Below the pieces are notes generated by a model that was not told the origin of the DNA, searched no databases, and was given only the letters and a program-made list of their open reading frames with translations. From positions 1-9,606 of the forward strand of contig JAGVFV010000067.1 in NCBI GenBank assembly GCA_020057445.1: 9,606 nt of DNA, read 5' to 3'. The DNA is from an archaeon. Lineage in GTDB: Archaea > Nanobdellota > Nanobdellia > Woesearchaeales > JAHJEM01. Position numbers and translations under genes: made by a program. Positions 5,268-9,606 of the stretch are shown piece by piece; position 1 is the stretch's first letter, and each line of letters starts with the position of its first letter.

Positions 5268-5276
5268 TTTATAAAT
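5268..5276 (+). promoter_or_regulatory. TATA box for the beta-helix gene
   Basis: TTTATAAAT is centred 31 bases before the ATG at 5303, so the leader would be only a few bases long. No ribosome binding site is present. Confidence 0.6.
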
Positions 5277-5302
5277 CTCTATAGGGATGGGTGCATTGAA
5301 AT

Positions 5303-7198
5303 ATGGCTTCATTCCAAAGGATTGCAATTGCCGTGGCAGTGGGTCTTGTGCTTGTGCTCTTCTTCAAAGGACAGCAGGGATTGCACGGCAACGCAATAGG
5401 AGAGCTTCCTAGTCCAGAGGGTTTGACATTCTCATGCACTGCACAGCCCGGAGGGCCGAATTATTATGTCGATGGGCAGTCTTTGTGCGGTCCTTGCTCT
5501 GATGGGAGGGCAAAGGCAGAAAATGCAGTCCTTACGCCCTGGTGCACCATGGCGCGGGCAGCGACATTGGTTGAGCCAGGAGACAGCGTGTTTGTGCAGC
5601 CTGGAAAATATCCGCACCCATTCTCCTGGACGATCAGCGGAACTGCAAACGCTCCAATTACCTGGAAGGCATTAGGCGATGTTATCGTCGGCACCTGGGA
5701 TGACCTCGACGACAGCCAGGCGACACCAGTTCCTGGTTATCCTCATGTGTACAAGATCCCGTACTACCACGCGTGGCAGTATAATGACTTGGTCTATCAG
5801 ACGTTCTTTGACCCGATTCTTGTTGATGATGATAATGAGAATAATCCCTCTTTTTTCTTTCTTCAGGAAGAAGATGGGCCGTTGCTCATGGCGAACGTGA
5901 CCAGCATTGCAGAGGTGGATCGTGTTGAGGGCAGCTACTTTGTCAATGCAGCTTATGAAACGATTGCACAGGAAGTCTACATACATCCGTATAATCATCG
6001 TGTGCCTTCCGCAAGCGCGACAGATGTTGTCGTAGGCATTACTTCTTGGAGCCATGGCATCACTGGGGATTACAACATCTATGACGGCTTCACCTTTGAT
6101 TACAATTCCCAAAACGAGATGGCATTCTGTGGTGGTGAGTACTGTATTAATGTTGGCGAGCACAACAGGTTTTTGAACATCAAGGGCCTGAAATATTTTG
6201 GCGGCAATGACAACTATGCTGAGAATATTAGCTCTGCGAATATGTTCTTTCGGACTCAAGCAGGAGACTACTCTTTTTTTGATCAGGGTGAGGGGTGGGG
6301 TTTTGTCTTGGGCGGTGAGCGTAATACCGTGAAGAATGTTCATGTGTATCATAACTTTAACAACTTCCTCCTTGCGGGAACTGACAATAAGGTCATCGGC
6401 GCGCATGTCCACGGAGCTCCCAATCACGGTTTTGAGAATAGCGATCAGACAAATGGCTATATTGCCAACCTGCAGTCTTATGGTGTGCAGGATGTCTTTT
6501 ATCTGCGTGGTGGCATCCAGAATGCGCTCTATGAAGGAATCACTGTCCAAGGAATCATCGGGTTTGAAGAACATGAGAACCACGGGAAGAACAACGGCAT
6601 CACCTTTAGGAATGTCATCTTTGATGACTGCTGGATAGCAGAGGTAGGATATGGCGTGCAATCATGCGAGTACGAGCCTACCATAACAATTGAGAACAGC
6701 ATCTTCTTCTGCGACGCTGGAGAGACGCTCCAGATTCAGCACTGCGTAGGACCAAACATGGTGACTGACCTTACATACTCGTATGAAGAGTACGTGACGA
6801 AGTGCGCAAACCATGATTTAACGAACTGCATGACTCTTCGCAACATCCAAGTCATCACCGATAATTATGACCAGGTTGTTGAAGGCGGAAGATACCAGTT
6901 CCATACAGATAGCTGGGACATCCACCTGCCGAGTGGAAGCCCTGCAATAGACGCTGGCGCGCCCTCCTTGCTTCTCACCGAGGATTTTGAGGGAGACATC
7001 AGGCCGCAGGGTGCAGGATACGACATCGGCGCAGACGAATTTGCCGAATGCGGCCTTGCAGACCTGGATTGCGATGGATTCATCGACAATCAGGAAATCT
7101 CCGGAATGATTGCAGGCTGGATCCAGGGGCAAGTGCCCATGGCAGACACCATTTCTGCAATCAAGGACTGGAAAGATGATCAGGCGTCCTTGCATTAG
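5303..7198 (+). CDS. Secreted or membrane-anchored right-handed beta-helix protein with C-terminal EF-hand/dockerin-like segment
   Basis: This protein has 631 residues. Residues 7-21 (IAIAVAVGLVLVLFF) form a single hydrophobic signal or anchor segment, so the rest is probably outside the cell. Residues 54-102 match the start of the pectate-lyase/DUF1565-like beta-helix group: a YYVDG strand, a PWCTMARAATLVEPGDSV core and VQPGKY. Long stretches of Asn- and Gly-rich turns follow, with repeated short beta rungs (about 230-530). The ending SPAIDAG (546-552) and DIGADEF (574-580) is the usual closing signature of these helices. After it comes a calcium-loop sequence, DLDCDGFIDNQE (587-598), with Asp at loop positions 1, 3 and 5, Gly at 6 and Glu at 12, followed by an amphipathic helix ending AIKDW, like half of a dockerin. 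Paired cysteines near 45, 62, 65 and 81 could form disulfides. It may bind or cleave polysaccharide; no catalytic residues can be assigned. Confidence 0.82.
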   Translation: MASFQRIAIAVAVGLVLVLFFKGQQGLHGNAIGELPSPEGLTFSCTAQPGGPNYYVDGQSLCGPCSDGRAKAENAVLTPWCTMARAATLVEPGDSVFVQPGKYPHPFSWTISGTANAPITWKALGDVIVGTWDDLDDSQATPVPGYPHVYKIPYYHAWQYNDLVYQTFFDPILVDDDNENNPSFFFLQEEDGPLLMANVTSIAEVDRVEGSYFVNAAYETIAQEVYIHPYNHRVPSASATDVVVGITSWSHGITGDYNIYDGFTFDYNSQNEMAFCGGEYCINVGEHNRFLNIKGLKYFGGNDNYAENISSANMFFRTQAGDYSFFDQGEGWGFVLGGERNTVKNVHVYHNFNNFLLAGTDNKVIGAHVHGAPNHGFENSDQTNGYIANLQSYGVQDVFYLRGGIQNALYEGITVQGIIGFEEHENHGKNNGITFRNVIFDDCWIAEVGYGVQSCEYEPTITIENSIFFCDAGETLQIQHCVGPNMVTDLTYSYEEYVTKCANHDLTNCMTLRNIQVITDNYDQVVEGGRYQFHTDSWDIHLPSGSPAIDAGAPSLLLTEDFEGDIRPQGAGYDIGADEFAECGLADLDCDGFIDNQEISGMIAGWIQGQVPMADTISAIKDWKDDQASLH

Positions 7199-7236
7199 GA
7201 TGCATATAGGGCATGTGCCTCATTAACTCAGAAACC

Positions 7237-7244
7237 TTTATATA
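7237..7244 (+). promoter_or_regulatory. TATA box for the ferredoxin gene
   Basis: TTTATATA is centred 26-27 bases before the ATG at 7267, a textbook leaderless arrangement. It rules out the upstream in-frame ATG at 7213, which would precede the promoter. Confidence 0.7.
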
Positions 7245-7266
7245 CGCCCGACTGCATCTGATTCCC

Positions 7267-7509
7267 ATGCCTAAGTATAGGATAGAGTTTGACAGGGAAG
7301 CGTGTATCGGTGCTTTGGCATGTAATGCTATCGCTCCTGAATTCTGGACATTGGCAAAGGATGGCAAGGTGGACCTGAAGGATGCGACCTTCAACAAGGA
7401 GACGAAGAAATGGGTACTTGTCATCGAAGAGAAGGATTTCAAGGTGAACGATGATGCCGGGTATTCTTGCCCTGTCAATGTCATAAAGATCATCAAGATA
7501 GAGGAATAG
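7267..7509 (+). CDS. Small single-cluster ferredoxin with three cysteines (probable [3Fe-4S])
   Basis: This 80-residue protein is a short ferredoxin. The cluster-binding region reads ACIGALAC (12-19), giving C13-x5-C19, and the distal ligand is C68 in SCPVNVI. The usual CxxCxxC would have a second Cys at position 16, but Ala is present. Three-cysteine ferredoxins of the CxxAxxC type, such as those that serve bacterial cytochromes P450, carry a [3Fe-4S] cluster, and the same is likely here. It would carry single electrons between soluble enzymes, but its partner is not in the window. It is monocistronic, with its own leaderless promoter, and converges on the minus-strand gene ending at 7588. 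The 78 bases between hold only a weak T5 tract at 7572-7576. Confidence 0.85.
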   Translation: MPKYRIEFDREACIGALACNAIAPEFWTLAKDGKVDLKDATFNKETKKWVLVIEEKDFKVNDDAGYSCPVNVIKIIKIEE

Positions 7510-7587
7510 AAGAAAGAATAATTCTCAAAAGCAGAACCGAAGGGATGAATTCTCAGAAGGTGCATCTCTTGTTTTTAGGGTATTCCG

Positions 7588-8064
7588 CTAGGATGAGAGG
7601 TCTTCCTTGGCATAGCCTTGCTCGCGGAGAGCGATATAGATGGGGAGATAGAGTGAGCAGAATGCGTTGTGGAGTTCATCCCTTCTTTCATCTACAGTCG
7701 CATCGTGCTTGATGACAAGATCATGGACCATGTTCGGATCTTCCATGAGGGCAAGATACTGGCCTCCTATCTCTTCGGCATCACGCGGCAATCGCTTTCC
7801 TCGGATGAGCTCCCGGATGGTGTCATTGATGGTCTTGTAGAATTCCCTGCGGGTCTGCTTTGCTTTTCTTTCGCTATGGGCCGCTTCTCCATAGGGCACA
7901 TCCCATAGGTCTGCGGTCATGATCTCGTATGATTTTGGACTCGCTCCGTCTGCGGGAAAGTGCATGTAGAAATTGTTGAAGTAGGTCCTTGCCCAGTTTT
8001 TGGGAGAACGGGATTGTTCCGAAACGATCTCTTCCAGGATTTTCTCCTCGAGCATGAGCGTCAT
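7588..8064 (-). CDS. Unrecognised 158-residue soluble protein
   Basis: No family is recognised. The protein is charged and mainly helical, without a signal peptide, membrane segment or zinc motif. Visible features include NWARTYFNNFYMHFP near the N-terminus, a very basic helix HSERKAKQTRREFYKTIND in the middle, RELIRGKRLPRDAEEIGG, and a C-terminal YLPIYIALREQGYAKEDLSS. The conserved-looking aromatic clusters argue that it is a genuine protein and not a chance reading. A TATA box at 8087-8098 is centred about 28 bases before the ATG at 8064, so that ATG is preferred over 8073 (three residues longer) or 8178 (which starts upstream of the promoter). It stands alone on the minus strand and its neighbours do not suggest a role. 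Confidence 0.65.
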   Translation of the reverse strand: MTLMLEEKILEEIVSEQSRSPKNWARTYFNNFYMHFPADGASPKSYEIMTADLWDVPYGEAAHSERKAKQTRREFYKTINDTIRELIRGKRLPRDAEEIGGQYLALMEDPNMVHDLVIKHDATVDERRDELHNAFCSLYLPIYIALREQGYAKEDLSS

Positions 8065-8086
8065 TTTTGTCATTACTTCAAGGTGG

Positions 8087-8098
8087 TATTTAAATATT
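8087..8098 (-). promoter_or_regulatory. TATA box for the 158-residue gene
   Basis: TATTTAAATATT is centred about 28 bases before the minus-strand ATG at 8064. The ATG at 8073 would be only 19-20 bases away, too close for an archaeal start site. Confidence 0.6.
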
Positions 8099-8233
8099 GC
8101 GATTGCCCTTCCTGCAATCTTAAGGGTGATTTGCCGAAAAATAGGCAAATCAACTGGGGAGAAATGCGGAAAACCCAAAAAAAACCTTCTAATATGTCCA
8201 AATGAATATAGTGGTTAATAACGGGTGAGAACA

Positions 8234-8320
8234 AGCACATGGGAACAGCGCTCATCGTGACAATCGTCAGGCACGTGATGAATTGGGGAGCGCTGTACCC
8301 GATCCCATTGACGATTGCGG
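8234..8320. ncRNA. Candidate structured RNA with H-type pseudoknot, strand uncertain
   Basis: GGG-A-ACAGCGCTC (8241-8253) pairs with GAGCGCTGT-A-CCC (8288-8300): nine perfect pairs, one A-A mismatch and three more G-C pairs. Inside the 34-base loop, CAATCGTCA (8261-8269) is perfectly complementary to TGACGATTG (8309-8317), which lies beyond the stem, so the two helices make an H-type pseudoknot. On the plus strand a weak TATA-like TGAATATA (8203-8210) would start a transcript near 8234. On the minus strand, the symmetrical TATA at 8367-8377 could start one near 8345, and a T8 tract (8184-8177) could end it. It could equally be a DNA operator. A 36-codon reading from the ATG at 8239 to the TGA at 8347 overlaps it; its product would be hydrophobic, but no good ribosome binding site is seen. 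No known RNA family was recognised. Confidence 0.35.
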
Positions 8321-8338
8321 TCCTAAAAAACAAAATAC

Positions 8339-8400
8339 TACCACTCTGAAGTGATAGAAAACCGAAATATTTAAATAGTAGTTATCACTTAAGAGTACTA
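8339..8400. promoter_or_regulatory. TATA box of the coiled-coil/ATPase operon bracketed by an inverted repeat
   Basis: ATATTTAAATA (8367-8377) is the TATA box for the plus-strand operon, predicting a start near 8398 and a leader of about 39 bases. It is flanked by an imperfect inverted repeat: 8339-8356 (core ACTCTGAAGTGATA, 8343-8356) and 8383-8400 (core TATCACTTAAGAGT, 8383-8396), 15 of 18 positions complementary and 13 of 14 in the core. The right arm covers the predicted start site and the left arm lies just upstream of the BRE. This suits a repressor that bridges or occludes the promoter, and the repeat could also form a cruciform. Confidence 0.6.
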
Positions 8401-8436
8401 AAATTAAGCCATTAAGGCTGGAATACCCAAAAAACA

Positions 8437-8844
8437 ATGGAAACGACCACACCGGAAAAAGTCTATGTGCAAGGCATATCTGACATTGATGAAATCCTTA
8501 AAGACGTCCAGTCAGAAGGGATGGACTCGCTCAAAGGCATCATCACCGACATAGAGACGCTCATGGAACAGCGCCAATCACTCTCAAAGGAGATCTCAAA
8601 CGACCTAGAGAAGGTCAAGATGGACCTCTCCAACTTCTTGTCAGTCAAATGGAAAGAGATGACGGTAAAAGAGCTCATGGAGCTCAAGAAGAAGGAGATC
8701 GAGATCGAAGAAGGAAAGATCAACGAGAAGCTCAATTTCTGGAAAGACGTCGCAAACCTCAAGAGGGAGCTTCGCATCCACATCGCAGAGTTCCAGAACA
8801 AGCAAAACCAGCAGAACATGCTGACCAATCTCATGGACTTTTAA
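8437..8844 (+). CDS. Coiled-coil protein upstream of a HerA-like ATPase
   Basis: The protein has 135 residues and almost no Gly, Pro or Cys after residue 30. The stretch from about 16 to 125 is rich in Glu, Lys and Leu with heptad-like spacing (for example IITDIETLMEQRQSLSKEIS, then LMELKKKEIEIEEGKINEKL), pointing to one long alpha-helical coiled coil. A single Pro and Gly near the start leave a short free N-terminus. No enzyme motif is present, so a structural or adaptor role is likely. The ATG at 8437 is the first after the TATA box at 8367-8377; the leader of about 39 bases contains a small AGCC/GGCT hairpin (8407-8419) but no clear ribosome binding site. Its stop is two bases before the ATPase ATG, so the two are surely co-transcribed and probably act together. 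Confidence 0.75.
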   Translation: METTTPEKVYVQGISDIDEILKDVQSEGMDSLKGIITDIETLMEQRQSLSKEISNDLEKVKMDLSNFLSVKWKEMTVKELMELKKKEIEIEEGKINEKLNFWKDVANLKRELRIHIAEFQNKQNQQNMLTNLMDF

Positions 8845-8846
8845 AA

Positions 8847-9606
8847 ATGGGAAAAGAACTATCAGTCGAAGAGCTATGCAAGAAGCTGCGCCCGATCCTC
8901 GGATCGAAAGCAGATAAGATCCTTTTCGCATGGCAGATGACCGCGGACAAGGAAAAGAGGTTCCAGATCGAGCAGGCGCTCCACGCGCTCTATGCAAAAT
9001 CATTCACGTCAGTCCTCAACGACCAGGTGCTCCTTGAGCCTCCGGCAAAAGAGGCTGTCGAAGGGGATTACGAGTTTGGGACTGTCCTCTACGGCGAGAA
9101 CGAGCTCTACCCGTTCCACCTTCGGGAACAGGACTTCCCAAGGCACGTGTGCATCACCGGGATGAGCGGATCAGGAAAGACGAACCTCGGCTTCAAGTTC
9201 ATCGAGACGTTTGTCGCGAAGAAGAAGCCGTTCATCATCTTCGACTGGAAATCATCCTTCCGCCCTCTCATGAAGCTCGACGAGAACATGCTGCTCTTCA
9301 CCATAGGGAATAGCAGCCTCTCAAACCATTTCAAGATCAACATCAACAGGCCGCCAAAAGGGGTGCATCCGAAGGAGTGGATCGGCATCCTTGCAGACAT
9401 CATCAACGAGTCCTTCTTCGCAAGCCACGGCGTGCACAAGCTCATCTCGGAAGCCCTCGACGAGGCGTATACGTTATACGGTGTCTACAAGGGATCGGAC
9501 AAGTACCCGACCTGGCATCAGGTCAAGGCGATCCTCGAGGAGAAGGCTGAGGAGTACAAGCGTGGCCGCGAGAATGAATGGCTGAGCTCCGCTCTGCGTA
9601 TCGCGC
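8847..9606 (+). CDS. HerA/DUF87-like ATPase, 3' end outside the window
   Basis: The first 253 codons are present and the reading is still open at the window end. Residues 1-60 form a helical N-terminal region. GTVLYGENELYPFHL (78-92) leads into VCITGMSGSGKTNL, with the Walker A motif GMSGSGKT at 105-112, and then PFIIFDWKSSFRPL (128-141). This order (GxxLYG..LYPF, Walker A, then FDWK) is typical of archaeal HerA/DUF87 and VirD4/TraG-like hexameric ATPases, which pump or unwind DNA in end resection, conjugation or antiviral defence. The later Walker B, sensor and arginine-finger motifs would lie beyond 9606. It follows the coiled-coil gene by two bases. There is no membrane segment in the part seen, which argues against a conjugative coupling protein. 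A downstream nuclease partner, as in HerA-nuclease defence pairs, cannot be checked here. Confidence 0.82.
   Translation, partial: MGKELSVEELCKKLRPILGSKADKILFAWQMTADKEKRFQIEQALHALYAKSFTSVLNDQVLLEPPAKEAVEGDYEFGTVLYGENELYPFHLREQDFPRHVCITGMSGSGKTNLGFKFIETFVAKKKPFIIFDWKSSFRPLMKLDENMLLFTIGNSSLSNHFKININRPPKGVHPKEWIGILADIINESFFASHGVHKLISEALDEAYTLYGVYKGSDKYPTWHQVKAILEEKAEEYKRGRENEWLSSALRIA

Noticed and set aside
5672..6661. Long minus-strand reading of 329 codons
   Set aside because: It is antisense to the beta-helix gene, which has a signal segment, promoter and family signatures. The antisense product shows no domain and no ribosome binding site.
8275..8349. Possible C/D box guide RNA: GTGATGA (C box) at 8275-8281 and CTGA (D box) at 8346-8349
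   Set aside because: The boxes are far apart, no terminal stem brings them together, convincing C' and D' boxes are missing, and the C box lies inside the pseudoknot.
8239..8349. 36-codon reading with a hydrophobic product
   Set aside because: It has no ribosome binding site, its TATA spacing is poor and it overlaps two strong RNA-type helices. It is kept only as an alternative to the structured element.

Overview
The window looks archaeal. Most genes are preceded by an AT-rich TATA box (TTTAAATA, TTTATATA or similar). For many, the ATG lies about 26-31 bases beyond the box centre, the geometry of leaderless archaeal transcripts. Other genes carry strong AAGGAGG ribosome binding sites. A Fic protein with an archaeal-type N-terminus, a HerA-like ATPase and a secreted beta-helix protein with one C-terminal EF-hand fit an uncultivated, possibly DPANN-like (Woesearchaeota/Pacearchaeota) archaeon. 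That placement is inference; no rRNA or tRNA gene is present to test it.

Layout: 1-130 holds GC-rich competing hairpins and a promoter. 131-691 encodes a divergent macro-domain protein. 735-1829 encodes a fusion of a degenerate Nudix domain with an apparently intact RelA/SpoT alarmone synthetase domain. A class II-type Fic enzyme (2855-1854, minus) converges on it. The 196-base divergent region 2856-3051 contains an elaborate cluster of GGGTA/TACCC operator-like repeats. To its right, 3052-4023 encodes a ferritin-like domain fused to a VIT1/CCC1 transporter, probably for iron or manganese.

On the minus strand, 5138-4025 is a four-gene operon of small unrecognised proteins arranged A-B-A'-B'. 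Two 88-residue paralogues (A, A') alternate with a 49-residue and a 122-residue protein, each with its own strong ribosome binding site. A divergent promoter region separates this operon from a 631-residue secreted right-handed beta-helix protein (5303-7198). Then follow a small three-cysteine ferredoxin (7267-7509) and an unrecognised minus-strand gene (8064-7588).

The 8179-8436 intergenic region contains a perfect 9-bp stem whose loop pairs with downstream sequence (an H-type pseudoknot), followed by a long inverted repeat straddling a TATA box. That promoter drives a coiled-coil protein (8437-8844) and, 2 bases later, a HerA/DUF87-like ATPase cut by the window end.

The best candidates for something undescribed are the macro-domain gene next to the Nudix-RelA/SpoT fusion (a nucleotide-signalling or toxin-like module, with a Fic AMP-transferase beside it), the duplicated small-protein operon, and the structured element before the coiled-coil/ATPase operon.
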